64,000 nucleotides of DNA from Micromonospora globbae (GCF_003610785.1 NZ_RAQQ01000018.1:103208-167207); one strand, 5' to 3'. Counted from the stretch's first letter, positions 41,612 through 50,006 are shown. Numbers and translations are program-made. The notes: a model not told the origin generated them from the letters alone.

Positions 41612-42010
41612 ATGCTGGGCGAGGACGCCCTGGAACAGCAGCTCGCGGAGGCGCGGGCCGCGCTACGCGAGGTGAGCCGCGGCATCACCCCGCCGGAGCG
41701 CACCGAGTCCGCGGCCGAGGCCGCCGACGGGCGGGTCCGGGTCACCATCGGCACCGACGGCCGGGTCAGTGACATCGTCATCGATCCGCGGGTGCTCCGC
41801 GAGGGTTCCGAGTACCTCGCCGCCGAGCTGCGCCGGGCGGTGAACGACGCGCTCGACGGGCAGGAGGCCGCCGTCGAGGTGACCGAGCCGATGCCCGACC
41901 TCGCCGCGATCGCCAGCACCGTGGAGCGCCTCCAGGACGAGAGCATCCGGCAGATGCGCCAGATGACCCAGGCCATCAGCGAGACCATGCGCAAGCTGCA
42001 CCGGAGCTGA
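41612..42010 (+). CDS. YbaB/EbfC-like protein of the toxin cassette
   Basis: A 132-residue protein with a YbaB/EbfC-like core: GRVRVTIGTDGRVSDIVIDPRVL, then helices (YLAAELRRAVNDALDG) and a long charged C-terminal helix. Housekeeping YbaB sits next to dnaX-recR; copies like this one, without those neighbours, occur in actinobacteria beside ESX-type and toxin genes. It is the first gene of the cassette, starts after a GGGGAGG box, and its stop is one base from the next start. Its role (chaperone or DNA-binding) is unknown. Confidence 0.75.
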   Translation: MLGEDALEQQLAEARAALREVSRGITPPERTESAAEAADGRVRVTIGTDGRVSDIVIDPRVLREGSEYLAAELRRAVNDALDGQEAAVEVTEPMPDLAAIASTVERLQDESIRQMRQMTQAISETMRKLHRS

Positions 42011-42011
42011 C

Positions 42012-42338
42012 ATGGAGAACCTCGACGTCGACATCGACGCGCTGCACCGGGGCGCGGAGCAGTTGGAGCGGGCCAAGGAGACCGTCCGGGAGGCGTTCGA
42101 GAGCTTCCAGTCCGCCGTGGCGAGCTACTCCCACGCGTTCGGCGACGACGACATCGGCAGCCTGCTGGCCACGGCCCACGACGCCTGCGTCCAGGCGGTG
42201 ACGGAGTGCTTCAGCACCAACGTCCGGGAGCTGGAGAACTACGTCGACGGGCTGCTCGGCATGGCGGACGGCTACCAGTCGGTCGAGGAGGCCATCTCCG
42301 CCGCCTTCGACCGGCTGCTCGGATCCCTCGGCGGCTGA
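42012..42338 (+). CDS. EspC/WXG100-like helical secretion-associated protein
   Basis: A 108-residue, mostly alpha-helical protein with a helix-turn-helix hairpin: MENLDVDIDALHRGAEQLERAKET and VREAFESFQSAVASY, then a second long helix. Size and pattern resemble the ESX-associated EspC/DUF2580 group or WXG100 partners of type VII secretion, although no exact WXG is seen. It starts one base after the YbaB-like stop and lies 23 bp before the carrier gene, as expected of a secretion partner. Confidence 0.65.
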   Translation: MENLDVDIDALHRGAEQLERAKETVREAFESFQSAVASYSHAFGDDDIGSLLATAHDACVQAVTECFSTNVRELENYVDGLLGMADGYQSVEEAISAAFDRLLGSLGG

Positions 42339-42360
42339 CCCTCGGCGAAAGGTAGGACAG

Positions 42361-42855
42361 GTGGGACTCACGATCCCGGGGGAACTCGCGTCCCTGCTCT
42401 CGATGCTGGGCTACGACTGGCCGCAGTCCGACGAGACGGCGCTCTTCCAGCTCGCCGGCGAGTGGACGGGGATGGCCGACCGCATCTCCGGCGCGGCGGC
42501 CGAGCTGGAGGCGGCGGCCCGCACCGTGATCGACAACAACTCCGGTGCGAGCTTCACGGAGTTCGCCGGTGAGTGGAACGACGGGGAGTCCGCCCCCCGG
42601 AACATCGTCGACACCACCAACCCGACGAACATCATCGGGATCGGGCTGATCGTCGCCGCCGGCGTGGTGCTGGCGCTGAAGATCCAGGTCATCGTCCAGC
42701 TCGTCCTCCTGGCCATCCAGATCGCGCAGGCGATCGCCACGGCGGTGGCGACGTTCGGCGCGTCCCTGCTGGAGATCCCGATCTTCAAGATGATCACCGG
42801 GATGATCATCGACCAGTTGATCGGCATGGCGACCGACGCGGTGCTCAATGGTTAA
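42361..42855 (+). CDS. CpnT-N-terminus-like (WXG100-like) toxin carrier
   Basis: A 164-residue protein that starts with GTG (VGLTIPGELASLLSMLGYDWPQSDE) and has the FQLAGEWTGMADRI helix typical of the WXG100-like N-terminal domain of large actinobacterial polymorphic toxins. Residues ~94-160 are strongly hydrophobic (IIGIGLIVAAGVVLALKI, then a second stretch) and may insert in membrane. Most such domains continue into a C-terminal toxin; here the frame stops (DAVLNG) and the toxin begins as a separate gene overlapping by 8 bp. Translational coupling is very likely. Confidence 0.7.
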   Translation: MGLTIPGELASLLSMLGYDWPQSDETALFQLAGEWTGMADRISGAAAELEAAARTVIDNNSGASFTEFAGEWNDGESAPRNIVDTTNPTNIIGIGLIVAAGVVLALKIQVIVQLVLLAIQIAQAIATAVATFGASLLEIPIFKMITGMIIDQLIGMATDAVLNG

Positions 42856-43441
42856 GCGCCGGACGAACCCGCCCCGGCAGACCCAGGCCGCCGGCGCGAA
42901 GATCATCTCGGCGCTGCTGGAGAACAAGGACGCCTTCCGGACGGCCAAGACGACCGGGGGCACGCCTCCGAAGAAGGCCGTGCTGGTGCTGCGCAACCGG
43001 CCCGACTTCGTGAAGAAGGACTTCGACCGCAAGGCCGCCGACCTGGTACGCCTCGGCCAGGAGGGCAAGCTCGTCAAGACCAAGCCGGTACGCAGGCAGC
43101 TCGCGCACCGGGACCCGAACAAGCCGGGCACCCGGAAGACCACCACGATCTTCCGCGACCGGATCATCCGGCAGCTCAACAAGGGCCAGAACTACATGAG
43201 CAACAAGGAACTGGTCCAGGCGCTCTACCGGGGCAAGGACCCGAAGCGCTTCCCGGTGACCGGCCCCGGCGTGACGGTCGACCCCGACCACATCCACGAG
43301 CTCCAACTGGGCGGCACCGACACGTACGATAACCTCAGGCTGATGGACGCCTGGACCAACCGCGAGATCGGCCGGGAGATCGACAGAGCACTCGAGGACG
43401 TCCCCTACGGCACCGAGATCATCGTGAAGGTGATTCCGTGA
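42848..43441 (+). CDS. HNH-type nuclease toxin candidate
   Basis: A 197-residue basic protein. The C-terminal segment DPDHIHELQLGGTDTYDNLR is a good match to HNH/endonuclease-VII-like beta-beta-alpha-metal toxins: His pair DHIHEL, the LGG turn and the Asn of DNLRL. The N-terminal ~115 residues are Lys/Arg/Thr-rich linker. It lacks its own secretion domain, overlaps the carrier gene by 8 bp in a different frame, and is followed with a 4-bp overlap by an immunity candidate. DNase activity is inferred, not shown. Confidence 0.7.
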   Translation: MVKRRTNPPRQTQAAGAKIISALLENKDAFRTAKTTGGTPPKKAVLVLRNRPDFVKKDFDRKAADLVRLGQEGKLVKTKPVRRQLAHRDPNKPGTRKTTTIFRDRIIRQLNKGQNYMSNKELVQALYRGKDPKRFPVTGPGVTVDPDHIHELQLGGTDTYDNLRLMDAWTNREIGREIDRALEDVPYGTEIIVKVIP

Positions 43442-44061
43442 CCAGCGAGGCGACGGCCGCCCCACTCGAACGGATCCGCACGAAGTTCGAGCAGCTCAAG
43501 GCAGCCGAGGCGGAACACGGCTTCGGCGTCGTCCTGGTCGATGGGGCGCCGTTGGAGCCCTTCCCCGGCGTTCCCGAGGCCGCGTTCGACGTCTTCCGGA
43601 TCATCGGCCGGATCGAGGGCAGCCACTTCCGCTTCGCGCAGCCGCCGGAGCTGGCCGGCGTCGCCGCCTTCCAGGCGATGCCCGACAACCCGAACGACCC
43701 GCTCGGCCCGGCGCTCTCGATCGGCCAGGAGCTCCACAGCGTGCCGAAGCGCCTGCGCGGCGAGATCGACGGCGGCGAGGGCATCTCGTACGACCTCGAG
43801 GACGGCGACGTCTACCACATCGACCCGGACGACTACGTGTTCCTCTACGAGCACCCGGACGAGGACGTCGACATCCACGTCTTCGCCCCCGACATCGTCA
43901 CGTTCTTCGACGAGTTCGTGCTCGGCGACAAGTACCCGCAGGTGGTCGACAGGATCCTGGGGCCCGGCGTCCGCGAGCAGCGCGTACGCAAGGGCCGCTT
44001 CCAGGGCCAGTACGAGGACACCTGGCTGCGCCTGCTGGCCGCCACCGGCCTGGCCTCCTGA
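43438..44061 (+). CDS. Probable immunity protein (SUKH-like)
   Basis: A 207-residue acidic protein starting with GTG overlapping the toxin stop (GTGA). It has the alternating acidic/aromatic pattern of SMI1/KNR4-type immunity proteins (DLEDGDVYHIDPDDYVFLYE, FAPDIVTFFDEFVLGDKYP). Net acidity fits neutralising the basic toxin. The family call is by pattern and position and is less certain than for the next gene. Confidence 0.6.
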   Translation: MTSEATAAPLERIRTKFEQLKAAEAEHGFGVVLVDGAPLEPFPGVPEAAFDVFRIIGRIEGSHFRFAQPPELAGVAAFQAMPDNPNDPLGPALSIGQELHSVPKRLRGEIDGGEGISYDLEDGDVYHIDPDDYVFLYEHPDEDVDIHVFAPDIVTFFDEFVLGDKYPQVVDRILGPGVREQRVRKGRFQGQYEDTWLRLLAATGLAS

Positions 44062-44099
44062 CGCCCACCGCCGACGCCGAAAGAGCGGAGGAACTTTCG

Positions 44100-44615
44100 A
44101 TGGCTGCTGACCCGCGGTTCCGTGCCCTGTGGAGCGAGGACGAACTCGTCCCGTACCCCCGGGCGGCGTGGCTGGACGGCGGCTTCACGCCGGACATGCT
44201 CCCCGCCGGCGACGAGATCCCGCTCGACGTGGCGGTCGTCTACACCGCCTACCTCGAAGGTGAGTTCCGCCTGTTCGACACGATCCAGCTGAGCACAGAG
44301 GACGGCTCGCTGGACATCCGGCTCATCGTGGTCGGCGCGGTCGCCGACAACACCGACCTGCTCTACGTGCTCGACCCGAAGACCGGCGAGATCCTCCAGT
44401 TCGACCTGGAGGAGCAGGACATCCAGGCGGTGAACAGCAACTTCCGCACGTTCGTCGAGTTCCTCTACCAGTTCGCGCTCTTCGTGGAGGCCGACGAGGG
44501 CAAGGCCGGGCGGGCCGAACGCGCGGAGAGCCTGCGTACGGTGCTGGAGAGCATCGACCCGCCCGCGTTCGCGCCGGACGCCTGGTGGCCGCTGGTGATC
44601 AACCAGCTGCGCTGA
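44100..44615 (+). CDS. SUKH-4 family immunity-type protein
   Basis: A 171-residue acidic protein (MAADPRFRALWSEDELVPYP). LDPKTGEILQFDLEEQDIQAVNS and FRTFVEFLYQFALFVE are the usual SUKH-4 core. SUKH proteins are the commonest immunity proteins of bacterial polymorphic toxins. It is the last gene of the cassette, 38 bp after the first immunity candidate, and may protect against the same or a related toxin. Its 3' end overlaps the convergent gene by 17 bp. Confidence 0.75.
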   Translation: MAADPRFRALWSEDELVPYPRAAWLDGGFTPDMLPAGDEIPLDVAVVYTAYLEGEFRLFDTIQLSTEDGSLDIRLIVVGAVADNTDLLYVLDPKTGEILQFDLEEQDIQAVNSNFRTFVEFLYQFALFVEADEGKAGRAERAESLRTVLESIDPPAFAPDAWWPLVINQLR

Positions 44616-45579
44616 CGGGCGCGCCGGGCCCGTCCGTCGTCGGGGGCGGGACCACGACGGCCGGCGGTGGCGGGGGCGCCACGGCAGCCGGCGGGGGCAC
44701 CACGGCAGCCGGCGGGGGCACCACGGCGGCCGGCGGCGCCACCCGCGTGGGAAGGCAGGCGCGCAGCGCCCGCAGCGTCGTGTGCACGTCGAACTGGTGC
44801 CCGTCGTCGCTGTCCCAGCCGCCGTCGCTGCGCTGCGTCTCGGCGAGCCGGCGGCGGGCCGCGACCAGCAGCCACTGTTCCTCGCCCACCTCCGCCCGGT
44901 GCAGCGTCGCGGCGAGCCACGCCGCGTCGGCCGCGGACAGCCGCGGGATCCGCTCCGCCAGCACCGCCTGGATCCGGGCCGACTCGTCGTACATGCCCTG
45001 GCGGTGCAGCACCGCCGCGGCCAGCCAGCCGGCCGGCAGGAACGAGGGCCAGCTGCCGTCCGCGCCGATCCGCTCCGCGACGGCCTGCGCCGCCGCGTGC
45101 ACGACCCCGGCGTACGCCCCGCCCACGCGGTGGTCGAGCGGGCCGGCGGCCCGGGCGTCGAGACCCGCGACGGTCAGCCAGAAGCCGGCGTTCGCGGTGA
45201 GGTAGAAGCGCGCTTCCGGGTCACCCGGACGGGCCCACTCCGGCGCGAGGTCGGCCAGCGCCGGGTCCTCGTCCCAGCCGCCGTCGGGCAGTTGCCGGGC
45301 GGCGAGCCAGTCGAGTGCCCGCCGGGCGGCCGGACGGCCAAGCGCGCCGAGGTCGTCCAGCTCGGCGAGGCGGAAGCAGGTGGCGTCGACGGAGCCGACG
45401 GCACCGTCGAGAGTGGCCGGCCACCCGCCGTCGGACGCCTGCCCGGCCTCGGCCCGCTCCATCAGCTCGGGCGGCACGGCGGCGCCGGTGCGCAACCGGG
45501 AGAGGCGGGCACGCTCCACCGCGTCCCCGTGAGCCACGACGAAGCCGATCGCGGCGTCCAAATCGACCACGGCGGTCAC
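44599..45579 (-). CDS. Short squalene-cyclase/prenyltransferase-repeat protein with Pro/Val repeat tail
   Basis: A 326-residue protein with repeats like those of terpene-cyclase alpha barrels: QASDGGWPATL, RQLPDGGWDEDPAL, IGADGSWPSF and QRSDGGWDSDDG. At ~275 residues for the folded part it is half the size of a squalene-hopene cyclase, and no DxDD motif is seen, so it is not a normal cyclase. The last ~50 residues are a PPAAVV repeat tail that varies at DNA level. The GTG start (VTAVVDLDAAIGF) has GCAGGT nearby. Function unknown. Confidence 0.7.
   Translation of the reverse strand: MTAVVDLDAAIGFVVAHGDAVERARLSRLRTGAAVPPELMERAEAGQASDGGWPATLDGAVGSVDATCFRLAELDDLGALGRPAARRALDWLAARQLPDGGWDEDPALADLAPEWARPGDPEARFYLTANAGFWLTVAGLDARAAGPLDHRVGGAYAGVVHAAAQAVAERIGADGSWPSFLPAGWLAAAVLHRQGMYDESARIQAVLAERIPRLSAADAAWLAATLHRAEVGEEQWLLVAARRRLAETQRSDGGWDSDDGHQFDVHTTLRALRACLPTRVAPPAAVVPPPAAVVPPPAAVAPPPPPAVVVPPPTTDGPGAPVSAAG
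44661..44741. repeat. 21-bp tandem repeats encoding the Pro/Ala/Val tail
   Basis: Three consecutive near-identical 21-bp units (GGCGGGGGCACCACGGCAGCC type on the plus strand) plus partial flanking copies encode the PPAAVVP repeats at the C-terminus of the squalene-cyclase-like protein. Likely length-variable between strains. Confidence 0.8.
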
Positions 45580-45621
45580 GCTACCTGCGCAAAGGCGATT
45601 CCGCCTCGGAGAATCGGCCGA

Positions 45622-45652
45622 GGCCGGGGCGGGCTGCACGCCCGTCCCGGCC
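45622..45652. terminator. Hairpin after moeZ
   Basis: A 13-bp stem with one mismatched position (GGCCGGGGCGGGC / GCCCGTCCCGGCC) and a 5-nt loop starts 12 bp after the moeZ stop. It probably terminates moeZ before the next same-strand gene. Confidence 0.6.
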
Positions 45653-45664
45653 CCGCCCGGTCGG

Positions 45665-46846
45665 TCAGTACGCCGGCAGCGACGGATCGATCTGCTTGAT
45701 CCAGGAGAGCACGCCGCCCTGCACGTGCACCGCGTCGCGGAACCCGGCGGCCTTCAGCGCGGCGAGCGCCTCGGCCGAGCGGACGCCGGACTTGCAGTGC
45801 AGCACGATCTGCTTGTCCTGCGGGAACCGGGCGAGCGCCTCGCCGGAGAGGATCTCGCCCTTGGGGATCAGCGTGGCGCCGGGGATGCGGACGATCTCGT
45901 ACTCGGCCGGCTCCCGGACGTCGACCAGGAAGATGTCCTTGCCGGCGTCCTGCCACTCCTTGAGCTCCAGCGCCGTGATGGTCGAGTCGACCACCGCCTC
46001 CTGCGCCTCCACCGAGACCGCGCCGCAGAAGTCCTCGTAGTCCTCCAGCAGGTCGGTGACCGTGGGGTTCTCGCCGCAGAGCGCGCAGTTCGGGTCCTTC
46101 CGGACCTTGATCTTGCGGTACGACATCTCCAGGGCGTCGTAGACCATCAGACCGCCGACCAGCGGCTCCCCGACGCCCGTGATGAGCTTGATCGCCTCGG
46201 TGACCTGGATCGAGCCGACCGACGCGCAGAGGACGCCGAGCACGCCACCCTCGGCGCAGGACGGGACCATGCCGGGCGGCGGGGGCTCCGGGTAGAGGCA
46301 GCGGTAGCAGGGGCCGTGCTCGGCCCAGAACACCGACGCCTGGCCGTCGAACCGGTAGATCGACCCCCAGACGTACGGCTTGCCGAGCAGCACGGCGGCG
46401 TCGTTGACCATGTAGCGGGTCGCGAAGTTGTCGGTCCCGTCGACGATCAGGTCGTACTGGGCGAAGATCTCGCGGACGTTGTCGCGGTCGAGCGCGGTGT
46501 CGTGGATCTCGACGTTGACCAGCGGGTTGATCTCGCGGATGGTCGCCGCGGCGGACTCGGCCTTCGACCGGCCGACGTCGGAGACGCCGTGGATGACCTG
46601 GCGCTGGAGGTTCGACTCGTCGACGGTGTCGAAGTCGATGATGCCGAGCGTGCCGACGCCGGCGGCGGCGAGGTACATGAGGGCCGGCGAGCCGAGGCCG
46701 CCGGCGCCCACGCAGAGCACCCGGGCGTTCTTCAGCCGCTTCTGCCCCTCGACCCCGACGTCGGGGATGATCAGGTGGCGCGAGTAGCGGCGGATCTCGT
46801 CAACGGACAGCTCGGCGGCGGGCTCGACGAGCGGGGGCAACGACAC
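45665..46846 (-). CDS. moeZ: Adenylyltransferase/sulfurtransferase MoeZ (ThiF-rhodanese fusion)
   Basis: A 393-residue two-domain enzyme that activates C-terminal Gly-Gly sulfur carriers (MoaD, ThiS, CysO type) by adenylation and then thiolates them. The ThiF/MoeB domain (residues ~10-250) has the nucleotide loop CVGAGGLGSPALMYL, DGTDNFATRY and zinc cysteines in PCYRC and CALC. The rhodanese domain (~290-393) has the active Cys in LHCKSGVRSAEAL (~351). The GTG start lies behind a GGGGAG box. Actinobacteria use this fusion where others have separate MoeB and rhodanese. Confidence 0.95.
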   Translation of the reverse strand: MSLPPLVEPAAELSVDEIRRYSRHLIIPDVGVEGQKRLKNARVLCVGAGGLGSPALMYLAAAGVGTLGIIDFDTVDESNLQRQVIHGVSDVGRSKAESAAATIREINPLVNVEIHDTALDRDNVREIFAQYDLIVDGTDNFATRYMVNDAAVLLGKPYVWGSIYRFDGQASVFWAEHGPCYRCLYPEPPPPGMVPSCAEGGVLGVLCASVGSIQVTEAIKLITGVGEPLVGGLMVYDALEMSYRKIKVRKDPNCALCGENPTVTDLLEDYEDFCGAVSVEAQEAVVDSTITALELKEWQDAGKDIFLVDVREPAEYEIVRIPGATLIPKGEILSGEALARFPQDKQIVLHCKSGVRSAEALAALKAAGFRDAVHVQGGVLSWIKQIDPSLPAY

Positions 46847-47036
46847 GGTGGACTCCCCGGGATCGGCGGTGCGAACCGGGCCATTGTCGCTCGGCGGAGG
46901 GCCGATCAGCCATGAGGCAGGACACGCCGCCCGGCATTCGGGAACGGGAATAAAGCCGACCTCCGATGCGACGGTGGGCGGGACGACGGCGTCACGGCGT
47001 CGCGGCGTCGGGCCGGCCGCCCGGCGCGGCCGGTCG

Positions 47037-47861
47037 TCAGGGGATGACGTCGCCGGCGTACCGGCGGCCGTCGAGGTAGGGCCAGGCGTTCGCGAGGCAG
47101 CCCTCCAGGCCGTACGTCTGCTGCTGCATGACCGGTGCCGGCTGGCCCGGGCCCGGGCACGCCTCGTGCAGTTCGCCGAACTCGTGCCCGACCTCGTGGT
47201 TGATGACGTACGTGCGGTACACGTCGAGCGGAGCGCCGTAGTCGGGCACGGCCTCCGTCCAGCGGGCCAGGTTGATGATCACCTGACCGGGCAGCCGGCA
47301 GGAGGTGTAGCCCTCGGTCCGGAGCCCGCCCTCGGCGCACATCCGCTCCGAGGTGACCGGGGTGGCGAGGTAGATGGTGAAGTCGGCCGCCGCCGCCTCG
47401 GCCACCCGCTGCACCCGCAGCTCGCCCGAGGCGATCCAGCTGCGCGGGTCGCCGAGCGTCCCGTCCACGCTCGCGGCGAACTCGTCCGGGTCCTGTCCGG
47501 TGCCCTGCTCGACCACGACCCGGTAGCGGTGCAGCGGGCCGTCCACCCCCTGGACGGGGGTACCGCCGGAGGCGGCCACGAACCGGCCGGCACCGACGGA
47601 CGGGACCGGACGCGGCTTGTCCGGCACCGGCGCGTGCGCCCCGACCCCGCCGCCCTCGGGAAGCTGACCGGCCACCGACCGTGGCGTCGCCGGGTCGTCC
47701 GGGCGGGCCAGGACGAACCCGACCCCGGCCGCGACGACCAGGGTCAACCCGAGCAGGACGGCGGCCCGGCGACGGCGGTACACCCGGGGCGGGACGGGGC
47801 GGCGACGCCCGGACGGCCGGGGAGCGGGAGCAGGCGGGTCGTAAGGGGACGACTGCGTCAT
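47037..47861 (-). CDS. DUF3152 membrane-anchored metalloprotease-like protein (copy 1)
   Basis: A 274-residue protein. After a Pro/Arg-rich cytosolic start a single membrane helix (AAVLLGLTLVVAAGVGFVLA, ~33-52) is followed by an extracellular domain. This holds a zincin-like motif NHEVGHEFGELHEACPG (HExxH near residue 224) and two conserved cysteine regions (MCAEGG, TSCRLPG). DUF3152 proteins are common in actinobacteria and look like secreted metalloproteases; no substrate is known. A paralogue lies 129 bp upstream on the same strand. Confidence 0.85.
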   Translation of the reverse strand: MTQSSPYDPPAPAPRPSGRRRPVPPRVYRRRRAAVLLGLTLVVAAGVGFVLARPDDPATPRSVAGQLPEGGGVGAHAPVPDKPRPVPSVGAGRFVAASGGTPVQGVDGPLHRYRVVVEQGTGQDPDEFAASVDGTLGDPRSWIASGELRVQRVAEAAAADFTIYLATPVTSERMCAEGGLRTEGYTSCRLPGQVIINLARWTEAVPDYGAPLDVYRTYVINHEVGHEFGELHEACPGPGQPAPVMQQQTYGLEGCLANAWPYLDGRRYAGDVIP

Positions 47862-47990
47862 GCCTCCCAGAGTGCCAGACCAAGGGCGCATTCTTCCCGA
47901 TTAACGCTAATGCCGCTATAGATCCATCCGGGGCTTTATTCGCAATCCGCCCTAATTTCCCACAAAATGGAATTTCCGCCGCTCATCCCG

Positions 47991-48968
47991 TCACAGTGGC
48001 GGGCCGGCGTATCGGCGGCCGTCGAGGTACGGCCACGGATTGGGCACGCAGCCGTTCAGGAAGAGCGTCTGCTGCATCATGACCGGCGCTGGCCGGCCCT
48101 TCCCCGGGCAGCGCTCGTGGCGGTGCCCCAACTGGTGTCCCACCTCGTGGTTGACCACGTACGTCCGGTAGACCGACAGCGGCACCTTCGCGCTCACGAA
48201 GTGCGGCACCGACAGGCGCCACCGGTCCAGGTTGATGATGACCTTGCCGGGCGCCCGGCACGACGTGTACGGCCGCCCGTCGATCCGGATGTCGACGCCG
48301 CCCTGAGCGCACATCCGCCCCGCCGTGCGGGCCGTCGCCAGGTAGACGGTGAAGTGCGCGTCGGCCTGGCCCGGCACCTGCCGCAACCGCAGCCGGCCGC
48401 TGTCCACCCAGCTGCCCGGCCCGGTGAGCGCGACCTGCACGAGCCGGGCGAACTCGCCCGCGTCCTCACCGCTGCCCGACTCGACGGCGACGCGGTAACG
48501 CTGCACCGTGCCGGCCCGACCCAGCACCGGCCCGGTGCGGTCGTCGTGCGCGAACCGTCCGGAGCCGGTCGAGGGCACCGGCCCGGGCAGCCGGAGCACG
48601 ACCGGCGGCGGCGACGAGGGCGACAGTGACACGCTGGGCGGCGACGACGGGGTGGGCGGCGGCTCCGCCACCACGGGCGAGGCCGCGGCCGCCGCCGACC
48701 CGGCGGACCCGGGCGCGGGATCCTGGTGCCGCGCGATCACGGTGACCGCCGCACCGATCGCCAGCAGCACCGCCGACAGCTGGGCGACCGCCTGCGACCG
48801 GCGGCCGAGCCGGAGTCGCGGCCCACCGGACGGATGCGGCCCGCCGGACGGGCGCGACGCCCCCGGCCCGCCGGACGCCGGGCGGGGCGCGGGCACCGAC
48901 GGACCGACCGGGCGCCGAGCCGCCACCACGGGCGGATCGTGCGGGCGGTACGGCGCTGAGCTGGGCAT
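47991..48968 (-). CDS. DUF3152 membrane-anchored metalloprotease-like protein (copy 2)
   Basis: A 325-residue paralogue of the neighbouring DUF3152 protein. It has a long Pro/Ser-rich cytosolic N-terminus, a membrane helix (VAQLSAVLLAIGAAVTVIA, ~61-79), a Ser/Pro linker and the zincin-like domain with NHEVGHQLGHRHERCPG (HExxH near residue 274). The catalytic region and the ending NPWPYLDGRRYAGPPL closely parallel copy 1 (NAWPYLDGRRYAGDVIP), so the pair arose by tandem duplication. The start ATG is 5 bp after the upstream hydrolase stop. Confidence 0.85.
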   Translation of the reverse strand: MPSSAPYRPHDPPVVAARRPVGPSVPAPRPASGGPGASRPSGGPHPSGGPRLRLGRRSQAVAQLSAVLLAIGAAVTVIARHQDPAPGSAGSAAAAASPVVAEPPPTPSSPPSVSLSPSSPPPVVLRLPGPVPSTGSGRFAHDDRTGPVLGRAGTVQRYRVAVESGSGEDAGEFARLVQVALTGPGSWVDSGRLRLRQVPGQADAHFTVYLATARTAGRMCAQGGVDIRIDGRPYTSCRAPGKVIINLDRWRLSVPHFVSAKVPLSVYRTYVVNHEVGHQLGHRHERCPGKGRPAPVMMQQTLFLNGCVPNPWPYLDGRRYAGPPL

Positions 48969-48973
48969 CCGGC

Positions 48974-49948
48974 TCAGCCTGCCAGATCGTGCCGGCGCGC
49001 ACCCTCCCCCGTTTCGGCGAGCAGCCCGAACACCGCCCGGGCCACGAGGCGGGGCACCTCGAGCTGCGCCACGTGGCCGACACCGTCCAGCATGAGCAGC
49101 CGGCTGTCCGGGATCACCCGGGCGGCCTGCGGCGCCACCCGCACGTCCACCAGCCGGTCCTGACGGCCGCCGATCACGAGGGTGGGCGCCCGCACCTTCC
49201 GCGCCAGCCGCCACAGCGAGTCGGAACCCGGCAGGTACGACCGCAGGAAGCTGGACACCAGTCCGCGGAACGTCCGGACGTACGCGGAGGCGTAGTGCTC
49301 GGCCTGGTAGCGGACCCGGATCTCCTCCAGCGCCTCGCGGCGCCGTTGCTCGCAGATCCGGGTCAGGTCGGCGACGCACGCCTCCATCACCTGCTGGGCC
49401 ATCACCTCGGGCGCGATCCGGGCCAGTTGCCGGGCGGCCAGCCGCTCGGCGCGGGGCAGGGCGAGCAGCGGCAGCATCCTGCCCTGCACCGAGCGCCGGA
49501 AGTCGAGGAAGGGCAACGCCGGCGAGATCAGCGTCAGCGTCCGTACGAGGTCGGGGCGGAGCGCCGCGACCCGTACGGAGATCGCGCCGCCCAGCGAGTT
49601 GCCGAACAGGTGCACAGGCCCCCGCCCGGAGTGCTCGATCCACCGCACCACCCGGTCGGCGAAGGCCGGCACGGTGTAGCGGGCGCCGGGCTCGCTGCGG
49701 CCGAAGCCGGGCAGGTCGATCGCCTGCCCGTCGAGCCGGGCGGCGAGCAGTCCGGCCAGGTCGGTCCAGTTCTGCGACGAGCCGCCCAGGCCGTGCACGT
49801 ACAGGGCCGGCTCCGCGCCGGGCGCCGTGGCCGGGGTCTCCCGGACGTACGTGACGGTGCCGTCGAGGCGTACCTCCCGGCCCGGCCAGGGCGGCGGCAC
49901 CCCGTGCTCGGGAAGCCGGTCCTCCGGCCAGAGGGTGACGCGCTTCAT
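48974..49948 (-). CDS. Alpha/beta hydrolase
   Basis: A 324-residue alpha/beta-hydrolase-fold enzyme. The oxyanion region is YVHGLGGSSQNW, the nucleophile Ser is in LFGNSLGGAIS, and the catalytic acid and His are in IGGRQDRLVDVRVAP and DGVGHVAQLE. The substrate is not predictable. The start ATG gives MKRVTLWPEDRLPEHG. It lies 5 bp upstream of DUF3152 copy 2, so the hydrolase and the two DUF3152 genes may be one operon. Confidence 0.88.
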   Translation of the reverse strand: MKRVTLWPEDRLPEHGVPPPWPGREVRLDGTVTYVRETPATAPGAEPALYVHGLGGSSQNWTDLAGLLAARLDGQAIDLPGFGRSEPGARYTVPAFADRVVRWIEHSGRGPVHLFGNSLGGAISVRVAALRPDLVRTLTLISPALPFLDFRRSVQGRMLPLLALPRAERLAARQLARIAPEVMAQQVMEACVADLTRICEQRRREALEEIRVRYQAEHYASAYVRTFRGLVSSFLRSYLPGSDSLWRLARKVRAPTLVIGGRQDRLVDVRVAPQAARVIPDSRLLMLDGVGHVAQLEVPRLVARAVFGLLAETGEGARRHDLAG

Positions 49949-50006
49949 CGCTCCAGTCTGCCCCGGACCGCGCCGCCCGGCAGGGTGTCGGGCGTCCGTC
50001 GCGGGG

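Noticed and set aside
42840..42860. Programmed ribosomal frameshift joining the carrier and the HNH toxin.
   Set aside because: No slippery heptamer is seen at the junction, and the toxin has a well-placed ATG; stop/start coupling explains it more simply. Kept only as a test within the cassette finding.
44661..44741. CRISPR-like array from regularly repeated 21-bp units.
   Set aside because: The units are contiguous without spacers and lie in frame inside a coding sequence.
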